Source of the DNA: JABDCD01 sp964469525
GTDB lineage: Bacteria; Pseudomonadota; Alphaproteobacteria; Rickettsiales; SXRF01
DNA length: 64,000 nt
Direction: 5' to 3'
Assembly: GCA_964469525.1 (NCBI GenBank)
Contig: CAYXYU010000004.1
Span: 1-64,000 of the forward strand
Positions 44,778-53,307 of this stretch are shown here, one piece after another. A program made the translations under genes and the position numbers. The notes below the pieces were generated by a model. It ran no database searches. It was given only the letters and a program-made list of their open reading frames with translations, and was not told the origin of the DNA. Every line of letters begins with the position of its first letter. The first letter of the stretch is position 1.

Positions 44778-47693
44778 ATGCCCCACCCTTCCGAACCCAC
44801 CACCCCGTTTTTCATCGGCAACTCGACCTTTATCGAGGAGTTGTACGAGCGCTACTTGAACAACCCGCAGAGCGTCGATGAAAGCTGGCGTGGCTTTTTC
44901 CGCGACGCCACCAACGGCGCAGCCGCCGCGCAGCGGGGCGCGTCATGGGCGGCGGTGAAGAGCAGGGTGATTGGAGTAAAAGAAGAGGCTTCAGGCTCCG
45001 GGCTCCAGGCTCTGGGGAAAGATAAAAAAACCCCGAAGCCCGAAGCCCAGAGCCTAACCCCCGATATGGAGGCTTTCGCGCACGATTCCATCCGCGCCAT
45101 CATGCTGATTCGCGCCTACCGTGTGCGCGGGCATCTGATGGCCAATCTCGACCCGCTGGGGCTTGAGCAGCGCGGCCACCATCCCGAGCTCGTTCCCGCG
45201 ACATACGGCTTCACCGAGGCCGACATGGACCGCGAGATTTTCATCGACGGCTCGCTCGGCATCAAGAAGGCGACATTACGCGACATACTGACCATCCTGC
45301 AGACCACCTATTGCGGCAATATCGGCGTCGAGTTCATGCATATCCAGTATCCAGAGCAGAAGGACTGGATCCAGCGCCGCATCGAGAACGACCGTGGCAA
45401 ACCGTTCTTCTCGCCGGAAGACAAGAAGGCGATCTGGGAGAAGCTGACCGAGGTCGAAGCGTTCGAGCAGTTCCTGCAGGTCAAGTATCCCGGCACCAAG
45501 CGCTTCTCGGCCCAGGGTGGCGACGCCATGGTGCCCGGCCTCGAGGCGGTGATCAACACGGCGGCGAAGCTCGGTGTCAAGGAAATCGTGCTCGGCATGC
45601 CGCACCGCGGCCGCATGAACGTGCTGACCACTACCATGGGCAAGCCCTATGCCGAGCTGCTCTCCATCTTTCACGGCAATCTCGATTTCCCGGAATGGGT
45701 CACTTCCTCCGGCGACGTGAAATACCATCTCGGCACTTCCTCTGACCGTGAAACGCCTTATGGTAAAATCCACCTCTCGCTGCTGTCGAACCCATCACAT
45801 CTTGAGGCGGTAGATCCGGTGGTGGTCGGCAAAGTGCGCGCCAAGCTCGATATCTACGGCGACATCGAGGACAAAGGCAGCGTCATGGGCATCATGCTGC
45901 ATGGCGACGCCGCCTTCGCCGGTCAGGGCGTGGTGCCGGAGACGCTCGCGCTCTCCGAGCTGCGCGGCTACCGCACCGGCGGCACGCTGCATCTCATCGT
46001 CAACAACCAGATCGGCTTTACGACGAGCCCGAAATATTCCCGCTTCACCCCCTACCCTACCGACGTGGCGAAATCCGTACAGGCGCCGATCTTCCACGTC
46101 AACGGCGACGATCCGGAAGCGGTGGCCTATGTCTGCAAGCTGGCCATGGAATTCCGCCAGCAGTTCAAGCGCGACGTGGTGGTGGATATTTTCTGCTACC
46201 GCAAATACGGGCATAACGAATCCGACGAGCCGATGTTCACCCAGCCGCTGATGTACCGCGAAATTGCCAAGAAACCGTTGCCGGCGGATATTTATTCGCG
46301 CCGGTTGGTCGAGGAAGGCGTGCTGACGCAGGAACAGGTCGACGCCAAATTCCAGGAGTTCAAAAGTTATTTTGAAAAACAGTACGAGGCGGCGAAGAGT
46401 TTCAAGCCCAACAAGGCGGACTGGCTGGAGGGGCAATGGGCCGGCTTCGAGAAGGCCAAGGGCGAACATGCCGAGGCCGATACTGGCGTCGATGTGAAGA
46501 AACTGAAGGAAATTGGCCTGGCGCTGGCGAAGGTGCCGGAGCGCATCAAGGTGAATTCCAAGATCCTGCGCCAACTCGACGCCAAGCGCCAGATGATGGA
46601 AAAAGGCGAAGGCATCGACTGGGCGACCGCCGAGGCGCTGGCCTTCGGCTCGCTGCTTACTGAAGGCAAGGGGGTGCGCCTGTCGGGCCAGGATTCGGGC
46701 CGCGGCACCTTCTCGCAGCGCCATTCGGTGCTGATCGATCAGGAGACGGAAGAGCGCTACGTGCCGCTGAATCATATTTCCGATAAGCAGAAGCCGTTCG
46801 AGGTGATCGATTCATCGCTGTCGGAGTTTGCTATCCTTGGCTTCGAGTATGGCTATTCGCTTGGCCAGCCTAATTACCTGACGCTGTGGGAGGCCCAGTT
46901 CGGCGATTTCGCCAACGGCGCGCAGGTCATCATCGACCAGTTCATCGCCTCGGGCGAGATCAAGTGGCTGCGCATGTCGGGCCTCGTCATGCTGCTGCCG
47001 CACGGTTACGAAGGCCAGGGGCCGGAGCATTCTTCGGCACGGCTTGAGCGTTTCCTGCAGCTCTGCGGCGAGGATAACATGCAGGTGGTCAACTGCACGA
47101 CCCCGGCCAATTATTTTCATAGCTTACGCCGCCAGCTAGTGCGCAAGTTCAGGAAGCCCCTCATTGTCATGACGCCGAAATCGCTGCTGCGCCATAAGCT
47201 CGCAACTTCGACCCTTGCCGACATGGGCAAGGGTACGTCGTTCAGGCGCATCATCCCGGAAACGGAAAAACTGGCGAAGGACGAAAAAATCCGCCGCGTC
47301 GTGCTGACGTCCGGCAAGGTCTATTATGATCTGTTCGAAGCGCGCGCCGAGCGGAAGATCGACGATATCGCCATTATCCGGGTCGAGCAATACTACCCCT
47401 TCCCGGCGCGCGAGCTTAAGGCAGAGCTCAAGCGCTATAAGAACGCCGAGGTGGTGTGGTGCCAGGAGGAGCCGGAGAATATGGGCGCCTGGCGCTTCAT
47501 CGGCCCGAAGATCGGCGACTTGCTCGCCGAGCTGGGCCGCAGGGACCTGCGCATTCGCTATGTCGGCCGTAATGAGGCCGCCTCCCCCGCCGCCGGCTAC
47601 CTCAAAATCCATCAGAAAGAGCAGAAAGCGCTGGTGGATGAGGCACTTACCCTGCAGGCAGCGCGTCCGGCGAAGAAGGCCGCCAAAGGCTGA
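44778..47693 (+). CDS. sucA: 2-oxoglutarate dehydrogenase E1 component
   Basis: 971 residues. The N-terminal E2-binding segment is FIGNSTFIEELYERYLNNPQ. Core motifs include RAYRVRGHLMANLDPLG, AQGGDAMVPGLEAVI, MPHRGRMNVL, the ThDP-binding HGDAAFAGQGVV and NNQIGFTTSP, and LPHGYEGQGPEHSSARLERFLQ. It decarboxylates 2-oxoglutarate and passes succinyl to SucB. Residues 70-93 are encoded by a heptamer hairpin (44986-45055) and look like an insertion in the variable linker. The reading frame is intact. Confidence 0.96.
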   Translation: MPHPSEPTTPFFIGNSTFIEELYERYLNNPQSVDESWRGFFRDATNGAAAAQRGASWAAVKSRVIGVKEEASGSGLQALGKDKKTPKPEAQSLTPDMEAFAHDSIRAIMLIRAYRVRGHLMANLDPLGLEQRGHHPELVPATYGFTEADMDREIFIDGSLGIKKATLRDILTILQTTYCGNIGVEFMHIQYPEQKDWIQRRIENDRGKPFFSPEDKKAIWEKLTEVEAFEQFLQVKYPGTKRFSAQGGDAMVPGLEAVINTAAKLGVKEIVLGMPHRGRMNVLTTTMGKPYAELLSIFHGNLDFPEWVTSSGDVKYHLGTSSDRETPYGKIHLSLLSNPSHLEAVDPVVVGKVRAKLDIYGDIEDKGSVMGIMLHGDAAFAGQGVVPETLALSELRGYRTGGTLHLIVNNQIGFTTSPKYSRFTPYPTDVAKSVQAPIFHVNGDDPEAVAYVCKLAMEFRQQFKRDVVVDIFCYRKYGHNESDEPMFTQPLMYREIAKKPLPADIYSRRLVEEGVLTQEQVDAKFQEFKSYFEKQYEAAKSFKPNKADWLEGQWAGFEKAKGEHAEADTGVDVKKLKEIGLALAKVPERIKVNSKILRQLDAKRQMMEKGEGIDWATAEALAFGSLLTEGKGVRLSGQDSGRGTFSQRHSVLIDQETEERYVPLNHISDKQKPFEVIDSSLSEFAILGFEYGYSLGQPNYLTLWEAQFGDFANGAQVIIDQFIASGEIKWLRMSGLVMLLPHGYEGQGPEHSSARLERFLQLCGEDNMQVVNCTTPANYFHSLRRQLVRKFRKPLIVMTPKSLLRHKLATSTLADMGKGTSFRRIIPETEKLAKDEKIRRVVLTSGKVYYDLFEARAERKIDDIAIIRVEQYYPFPARELKAELKRYKNAEVVWCQEEPENMGAWRFIGPKIGDLLAELGRRDLRIRYVGRNEAASPAAGYLKIHQKEQKALVDEALTLQAARPAKKAAKG
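44986..45055. repeat. In-frame heptamer inverted-repeat element inside sucA
   Basis: Left arm: AGGCTTC, AGGCTCC, GGGCTCC, AGGCTCT, GGGG. Loop: AAAGATAAAAAAA (45018-45030). Right arm: CCCC, GAAGCCC, GAAGCCC, AGAGCCT. The 70 bases translate without a stop and encode about residues 70-93 of SucA, in a stretch that varies in length between species. The layout (7-base units, two arms, AT-rich loop) matches the element at 42163. Confidence 0.85.
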
Positions 47694-47759
47694 TTTCACA
47701 CAAATTTAACAATCGTAACCTGTCCTTTCTCTTATAATTTAGGGAAAGGATTAGTGATT

Positions 47760-48617
47760 ATGATCAAGAAAATAGGCGCTATTGTTGAACGGGTTAGGGA
47801 AATTCCCAATACTCTGATGCAATTTAATAAATACATGAGCAAAAACTATAGAGCCTTGGCAAAGGAAGCGTCAGATTTTGAGAGAATTACGGCAAATCAC
47901 CCCGATGAGAAGCTTGCAGGATTAGGCAAGGCGTTTGAACAAATGCTGGCGCACCCTCTGGCACGGAAATTTCGTCGCAACAGAATTTCTCTCTATCTGC
48001 AAAAATCAGAAAAAGTACAGATGCCCGAAATAATCTCCGCCGCCGGACAGCTTACTACAAGCCCCGGGGCACTGGGTATAAAAGCAATCATTGTTCCCGA
48101 AACGCTTGTAAATCTTCTATCACTGGAAGAACTTAAAGCGTCTTTAGGGCATGAGATCGGCCATCACTTGCGGCTGGATTGCCATCCGCGCCGGGGAGTC
48201 TTCGCCATCCCTCAGTTTAGAATAACTCAAGATTCCGAGCAATTAGCCGATCAGATAGGAGTTATATTGTCGGAGAATCCGGAAGCCGCCAAGACAATGC
48301 TGGAAAAAATCGCGAGTTATCAGAGAGAGGGAGTTGAACGATTAAAGAACGCAGCTTTTTCAAAAATACCCGATAGTAGAGCGGGGAATATAGCCAAAAA
48401 GCTAATAAATAAGGTAACTCATTATACGAATGATACTACTTCGCGAGCGTATCCAAGTTTAAATCAGCGAAAGAAAGCAATTGGTGAGATGGCGGAGCGA
48501 ATGGCTACGCCGGAGGGGCGTAGTTTTATCGAAAGGGAGGTGGAGCGCAAATTAGAGGAACAGCACCGTAAACTCTTCCCCCACCTTTATCAGCGTGATA
48601 TCGGCAATACGCGCTAA
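47760..48617 (+). CDS. AT-rich M48-type zinc metalloprotease
   Basis: 285 residues from the ATG at 47760, with AAAGGA before it; a GTG at 47754 is too close. The zinc motif HEIGHH (His131, Glu132, His135) and the third-ligand motif SEQLADQ (Glu160, Asp164) match the HExxH/ExxAD pattern of M48 peptidases. IIVPETLVNLLSLEELKASLG precedes the motif, as is usual. No signal peptide or clear membrane helix is seen, so it is probably cytoplasmic. AT-rich codons contrast with sucA upstream and the GC-rich small gene downstream, which suggests acquisition. The substrate is unknown. Confidence 0.75.
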   Translation: MIKKIGAIVERVREIPNTLMQFNKYMSKNYRALAKEASDFERITANHPDEKLAGLGKAFEQMLAHPLARKFRRNRISLYLQKSEKVQMPEIISAAGQLTTSPGALGIKAIIVPETLVNLLSLEELKASLGHEIGHHLRLDCHPRRGVFAIPQFRITQDSEQLADQIGVILSENPEAAKTMLEKIASYQREGVERLKNAAFSKIPDSRAGNIAKKLINKVTHYTNDTTSRAYPSLNQRKKAIGEMAERMATPEGRSFIEREVERKLEEQHRKLFPHLYQRDIGNTR

Positions 48618-48660
48618 ACTTCCCATCGATTACTTATCCGGCTTGTGCAACGCTTAGCGT

Positions 48661-48921
48661 ATGAAAAAGCGCGACTACGATACTATGTATGACGAAACCA
48701 CCGGCGGTACGGAAACCCATGTGGCGACCGACACCAAGATGCGGCTGGCCGGCAAGCGCAGCAACCACGCGCATGTGGAAGGTTTCGCCTCGGCCTCGGG
48801 CGTGCGGCCCGAAACGGCCGAAAGCGGAGGAAGGATTCGTCACCCGGAAACGAAAGATGCCTCCCGCCCCGATGCCGGGGCGCGTTCCGTCGAAGAGGAA
48901 AACGCCGGCCTGGCCGAATAA
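48661..48921 (+). CDS. 86-residue hydrophilic hypothetical protein
   Basis: Very polar, rich in Glu, Thr, Ala and Arg (TMYDETTGGTETHVATDTKM, RPETAESGGRIRHPETKD), probably disordered. No motif is recognised. GC-ending codons support real coding despite a weak ribosome-binding site. It precedes mtgA by 48 bases. Confidence 0.55.
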   Translation: MKKRDYDTMYDETTGGTETHVATDTKMRLAGKRSNHAHVEGFASASGVRPETAESGGRIRHPETKDASRPDAGARSVEEENAGLAE

Positions 48922-48969
48922 GGGCGTAAAGTTTTGCACTGATACGGGGCCTGCGCTACAACCTCTTCC

Positions 48970-49653
48970 ATGCGCAGGAAGAAAACCACATGGAAGCGAC
49001 GGCTGTTTTACCTCCTTGCCGCGGTTATCCTTCTTCCCTATGCGCTGACTCCGCTCTATCGTTTCGTCCCGCCGGTCTCGACCTTGATGCTGGCCGACTG
49101 GCTGACACTGACGCGGGTGGATCGAAGCTGGGTATCGCTGGAACATATCTCGCCGCAGCTCATGGCGGCAGTGGTGGTAGCGGAGGACAGCGCCTTCTGC
49201 GATCATTGGGGCTTCGATTTCACCCAGATGGAGAAATCTCTCGAAACCGCGTATGAAAAAGGCCGGGCGCCGCGCGGCGCCTCGACCATCACCATGCAGA
49301 CCGCCAAGAACCTCTTCCTGTGGAGCGGGCGCTTCTGGCTGCGCAAATTCCTGGAAGCGCCGCTGACGCTGTGGATCGAGTTGTGGTGGCCCAAGCGGCG
49401 TATCCTGGAGGTATATCTGAATGTTGCCGAATGGGGCGACGGTATCTATGGCGCCCAGGCCGCCGCGCGCCGTCATTTCGGGGTGGATGCTCGGCAGCTC
49501 ACCCGCCGGCAGGCGGCGCTGCTGGCGGCCTCGCTACCCAATCCGCACCGTCGCCATGCGGGTCGCCCCGGTGCCGGCCAGCTGCTGGTCGCCTCGCATA
49601 TCGAGCGGCGCATGGCAGCCGGTGCGGCGAATCTCTCCTGCCTGCGGAAGTGA
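48970..49653 (+). CDS. mtgA: Monofunctional peptidoglycan glycosyltransferase
   Basis: 227 residues. N-terminal membrane anchor at about 11-30. The GT51 domain has catalytic Glu72 in VVVAEDSAFCDHWGFD, then PRGASTITMQTAKNLFLW, RRILEVYLNVAEWGDGIYGAQAAARRHFG and LAASLPNPHRR. It polymerises lipid II into glycan strands without a transpeptidase domain. Its place between sucA and sucB is unusual, and 111 bases separate it from sucB. Confidence 0.93.
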   Translation: MRRKKTTWKRRLFYLLAAVILLPYALTPLYRFVPPVSTLMLADWLTLTRVDRSWVSLEHISPQLMAAVVVAEDSAFCDHWGFDFTQMEKSLETAYEKGRAPRGASTITMQTAKNLFLWSGRFWLRKFLEAPLTLWIELWWPKRRILEVYLNVAEWGDGIYGAQAAARRHFGVDARQLTRRQAALLAASLPNPHRRHAGRPGAGQLLVASHIERRMAAGAANLSCLRK

Positions 49654-49764
49654 GCAAATGCTGCAATGCAACCTGCAGCAGGCAGTTTTTAATGGATTTT
49701 ATCTGGGAATCGCGCTAATTCTTGCTGCCTCATATCTCATAATAAAAATTCCCAAGGAGCAGGC

Positions 49765-50985
49765 ATGGCTGGTGAAATTGTGGTTCCCTCGCTGGGTGAA
49801 TCGGTAACCGAGGCGACGGTTGCCAAATGGTTCAAGCAGGTCGGCGATGCGGTGGCGCAGGACGAGCCGCTGCTTGAGCTGGAAACGGATAAGGTGACGC
49901 TCGAAGTCAATGCTCCGGCAGGCGGAAAGCTAAAGGAAATCAAGATCGGTGAAGGTAAGACCGTGGAAGTCGGCGCACTGCTAGGCCTGATCGAAGTCGG
50001 TGCCGCCGGAGCCAAATCAGCGCCTGCGGCCATGTCGAGCCCGGTCGCTGCCGTGGTCGGCAAGGCCGAGGCACAGTTGCACAAGCCGGCTATCCCGCAC
50101 CCGCCCACGGCGCCGAAACCCACCTCCACGCCACAGAACCCGCCGGCGGTGCGCAAGCTGCTTGAGGAGACCGGCATTCCTGCTTCTTCCCTCCAAGGCA
50201 GCGGCAAAGACGGGCGGATTACCAAAGGTGATGTGATTGCTGCGCAATCACAAGGTACAAGGCACGAGGCACAAGGCACGAGCGGTCCAAAGGAAGAGCG
50301 CGTCAAGATGTCGAAGCTGCGCCAGGTCATCGCCCGCCGCCTCAAGGAGTCGCAGAACACCGCCGCCATCCTCACTACTTTCAACGAGATCGACATGAGC
50401 AACGTCATGGCGCTCAGGAGCGAATACAAGGAGGCATTCGAGAAAAAGCATGGTGTCAGGCTCGGCTTCATGGGCTTTTTCATCAAGGCGGCGGTCAATG
50501 CGCTGAAGGAAGTGCCCGCGGTCAATGCCCAGATCGACGGCGATGAGATCATCTACAAGAATTACTATGACATTGGCGTGGCGGTCGGTACCGAGCAGGG
50601 GTTGGTGGTGCCGGTGGTGCGTGGCTGCGACCAGTTGTCGCTGGCCGAGATCGAGAAGGAAATCGGCCGGCTGGCCGGTAAGGCGCGGGACGGGGCGCTG
50701 GCCATGGACGATCTGACAGGCGGCACCTTCACCATCTCGAACGGCGGCGTCTACGGCTCGCTGATGTCCACCCCGATCATTAACCCGCCGCAGTCGGGCA
50801 TTCTCGGCATGCACAAGACCGAAGAGCGCCCCGTTGCCATCAAAGGCCAGGTGGTGATCCGCCCGATGATGTATGTGGCGCTCTCCTATGACCACCGCAT
50901 CATTGACGGCAAGGAATCGGTGACCTTCCTGGTGCGCATCAAGGAAGCCATGGAAGACCCGCGGAGACTGCTGCTGGGGCTGTAA
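49765..50985 (+). CDS. sucB: Dihydrolipoyllysine succinyltransferase (2-oxoglutarate dehydrogenase E2)
   Basis: 406 residues with an AAGGAG site. The lipoyl domain (1-78) carries the lipoylated lysine in ETDKVTLEV (Lys43). The subunit-binding domain is at about 128-160 (PAVRKLLEETGIPASSLQG, DGRITKGDV). The catalytic domain from about 178 ends with ALSYDHRIIDGKES. Residues 162-173, in the linker before the catalytic domain, come from a heptamer array. The stop shares one base with the next gene. Confidence 0.95.
   Translation: MAGEIVVPSLGESVTEATVAKWFKQVGDAVAQDEPLLELETDKVTLEVNAPAGGKLKEIKIGEGKTVEVGALLGLIEVGAAGAKSAPAAMSSPVAAVVGKAEAQLHKPAIPHPPTAPKPTSTPQNPPAVRKLLEETGIPASSLQGSGKDGRITKGDVIAAQSQGTRHEAQGTSGPKEERVKMSKLRQVIARRLKESQNTAAILTTFNEIDMSNVMALRSEYKEAFEKKHGVRLGFMGFFIKAAVNALKEVPAVNAQIDGDEIIYKNYYDIGVAVGTEQGLVVPVVRGCDQLSLAEIEKEIGRLAGKARDGALAMDDLTGGTFTISNGGVYGSLMSTPIINPPQSGILGMHKTEERPVAIKGQVVIRPMMYVALSYDHRIIDGKESVTFLVRIKEAMEDPRRLLLGL
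50249..50283. repeat. In-frame five-unit heptamer array inside sucB
   Basis: Five contiguous units: CACAAGG, TACAAGG, CACGAGG, CACAAGG, CACGAGC. They encode about residues 162-173 of SucB between the subunit-binding and catalytic domains. There is a single arm and no inverted partner nearby. The 35 bases would shift the frame unless neighbouring bases belong to the same insertion. Confidence 0.8.
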
Positions 50986-51635
50986 TGTCCTTCAGGCCAC
51001 CCACCCTCATGCCCCCGCCGTTGCCTGATGATGGGCTGCAGGCGGGTATCTTAATCGCAGAACAGGTCATTGATGACGGGTTGTGTCGCCGCCTGTGCGA
51101 GTATATGGACAGGGAATACCGTAAGAATCCCGGCGTCAGTAACGAACAGCGGACGGCTTTTATTGCACCGATTGATAGGGTCATGCGTTCGACCCTGGTT
51201 GAAGTGATGTGCCGTATCTCTACCGATTATATCGTGCCGCATTTCGAAGCCGATATTGAATGGTGGGAGCTGCCGCAGCTGCTCAGGTACGAGAAGGGCG
51301 GCAGGTATGATGCTCATTCCGATGCGGAAAATATCAGCAAGGACCCGAACAAGCCGGGCTGGGTCAAGGTGCATGACCGTGATATCAGTATCCTTGCCTA
51401 TCTGAATGAGGATTTCACCGGCGGCCTGCTTTCCTTCCCTGATCATCAGCGAAAGATCGCACCGAGAACTGGCCTGCTCGTCGCCTTTCCATCGCATCAT
51501 GGCTATCGTCATGCGGCGGAGCCGACGATGAGCGGCGTACGCTACGTCATGGTCAGCTGGGCGGCGGTCAGGGGTAGCCCGCGCGTCCGGGCCAAAGCTC
51601 CCCAAGGCCATATTTTTATGGATTCTCCGCGCTGA
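50985..51635 (+). CDS. 2-oxoglutarate/Fe(II)-dependent oxygenase (prolyl-hydroxylase-like)
   Basis: 216 residues. The iron triad is His111 and Asp113 (YDAHSDAE) plus His176 (HGYRHAAEP). The 2-oxoglutarate-binding arginine is Arg186 in SGVRYVMVSW. The order and spacing fit the P4H/PKHX family, which hydroxylates protein or small-molecule substrates. The ATG overlaps the sucB stop (TAATG), coupling an enzyme that consumes 2-oxoglutarate to the complex that also consumes it. The substrate is unknown. Confidence 0.85.
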   Translation: MSFRPPTLMPPPLPDDGLQAGILIAEQVIDDGLCRRLCEYMDREYRKNPGVSNEQRTAFIAPIDRVMRSTLVEVMCRISTDYIVPHFEADIEWWELPQLLRYEKGGRYDAHSDAENISKDPNKPGWVKVHDRDISILAYLNEDFTGGLLSFPDHQRKIAPRTGLLVAFPSHHGYRHAAEPTMSGVRYVMVSWAAVRGSPRVRAKAPQGHIFMDSPR

Positions 51636-51763
51636 CTCCCGCGGAGCACCGGTTGTTGCGGATAGGCAATCCCATTTTTTAGCCAAGGCCGATAAATTTA
51701 CTGGGATATCGCCCCTTTTGCGGCTACCATACCTGCCCCTGAACATAAATAAAGAAAGGCATT

Positions 51764-53155
51764 ATGACGGATACGTTCGATCTGGTTGTCATCGGGGGCG
51801 GCCCCGGTGGCTATGTTGCAGCCATCCGGGCCGCTCAGCTGGGCATGAAGACCGCCTGCGTGGAAATGCGCGGCAGCCTCGGGGGCACCTGCCTTAATGT
51901 GGGCTGCATCCCCTCGAAAGCGCTGCTCGATTCCTCCGAGAAATACGAAGAGGCCCGGGAACATTTCGCAGCGCATGGCATCAAGGCCAAGGTGGAGCTG
52001 GATCTGGCCACCATGATGGGGCGGAAGGACAAGGCGGTTTCCGACCTGACCAAAGGCATCGAGGGCCTGTTCAAGAAGAACAAGATTACCTACGTCAAGG
52101 GGAAGGGCAGCATTCCACGTGCAGGCGAGGTGCAGATTGATGGCAAGGAGACGCTGAAAACAAAAAATATTCTTATTGCGACCGGCTCTGACATCATGCC
52201 GCTGCCGGGCGTGGCGATCGACGAGAAGAAAATTGTCTCCTCGACTGGCGCGCTGGAGTTGAAGGAGGTCCCGAACCACCTGGTAGTGGTCGGCGGCGGC
52301 GTCATCGGGCTGGAGTTGGGGTCGGTGTGGCGGCGGCTCGGCGCGAAAGTGACAGTGGTGGAATTCCTGGAGCGCATCGGCGGACCGCTGGACGCGGAAG
52401 TCGCCAAGCAGTTCCAGCGCATCCTCGAAAAACAAGGAATGGCGTTTCGCTTAGGCACCAAGGTGACCGGCGCCGAAATGAAGGGCAAGAACGTGTCGCT
52501 CACGCTGGAGCCGGCTAAGGGCGGCAGCAAGGAGAATGTAAGCGCCGATGTGGTGCTGGTGTCGATCGGCCGCCGCCCCTATACGGAAGGACTCGGCCTC
52601 GACAAGGTCGGCATCAAGTTGGATGAGCGCGGCCGCGTGCCCGTCGATAAGCATTTTCAGACCGGCGTGAAAGGGATTTATGCCATCGGCGACGTCATCG
52701 CCGGGCCGATGCTCGCGCACAAGGCCGAGGACGAAGGCGTGGCGGTGGCCGAGATTTTGGCCGGACAGGCGGGGCATGTCTATTACGACGGGATCCCCAG
52801 TGTCATCTATACCTGGCCGGAAGTGGCGTCGGTCGGAAAAACCGAAGAGGAGATCAAGGCGGCCGGCATCAACTACAAGGCCGGGAAATTCCCCTTCATG
52901 GCCAACAGCCGTGGCCGCGCCGTCGGGCAGACGGATGGCTTCGTCAAAATCCTGGCCGATGCGAAGACCGACCGGATTCTTGGCGTGCATATCATCGGAC
53001 CTGATGCCGGCACGCTAATCGCCGAAGCGGCGCTGGCGATGGAATACGGCGCGTCGTCGGAAGACGTGGCCCGCACCTGCCACGCCCACCCTACCCTGAA
53101 CGAGGCGGTCAAGGAAGCCGCCCTCGCGGTGCTCGGCCGGGCGATTCATATCTAG
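51764..53155 (+). CDS. lpd: Dihydrolipoamide dehydrogenase (E3)
   Basis: 463 residues. FAD motif VVIGGGPGGYVAAIRAAQLG, redox-active disulfide Cys43/Cys48 in GGTCLNVGCIPSKALL, NAD motif VVVGGGVIGLELGSVWRRLG, and the C-terminal CHAHPTLNEAVKEAAL with the catalytic His-Glu. It reoxidises the lipoyl groups of SucB. It is preceded by 128 bases of non-coding sequence with AAAGAAAGG before the start. Confidence 0.96.
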   Translation: MTDTFDLVVIGGGPGGYVAAIRAAQLGMKTACVEMRGSLGGTCLNVGCIPSKALLDSSEKYEEAREHFAAHGIKAKVELDLATMMGRKDKAVSDLTKGIEGLFKKNKITYVKGKGSIPRAGEVQIDGKETLKTKNILIATGSDIMPLPGVAIDEKKIVSSTGALELKEVPNHLVVVGGGVIGLELGSVWRRLGAKVTVVEFLERIGGPLDAEVAKQFQRILEKQGMAFRLGTKVTGAEMKGKNVSLTLEPAKGGSKENVSADVVLVSIGRRPYTEGLGLDKVGIKLDERGRVPVDKHFQTGVKGIYAIGDVIAGPMLAHKAEDEGVAVAEILAGQAGHVYYDGIPSVIYTWPEVASVGKTEEEIKAAGINYKAGKFPFMANSRGRAVGQTDGFVKILADAKTDRILGVHIIGPDAGTLIAEAALAMEYGASSEDVARTCHAHPTLNEAVKEAALAVLGRAIHI

Positions 53156-53307
53156 TCTTCACTTTGGGAGTAACCCTAAAAATACACTGAATAGTCTAGG
53201 GATTTTCGTATTATATTGAGAATATATGGATTTTGTTCCATACCACTTGCAAATTTATGACGGATGGCTATAATGAATTATCTCTGGAAATCTGTAAGGA
53301 TATGAGG

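Noticed and set aside
45795..46775. 326-codon minus-strand frame opposite sucA
   Set aside because: It is the shadow of sucA, has no family match and no ribosome-binding site.
49658..49807. 49-codon frame with one hydrophobic helix between mtgA and sucB
   Set aside because: It overlaps the first 43 bases of sucB in another frame and has no clear ribosome-binding site. The hydrophobic stretch comes from AT-rich non-coding sequence.
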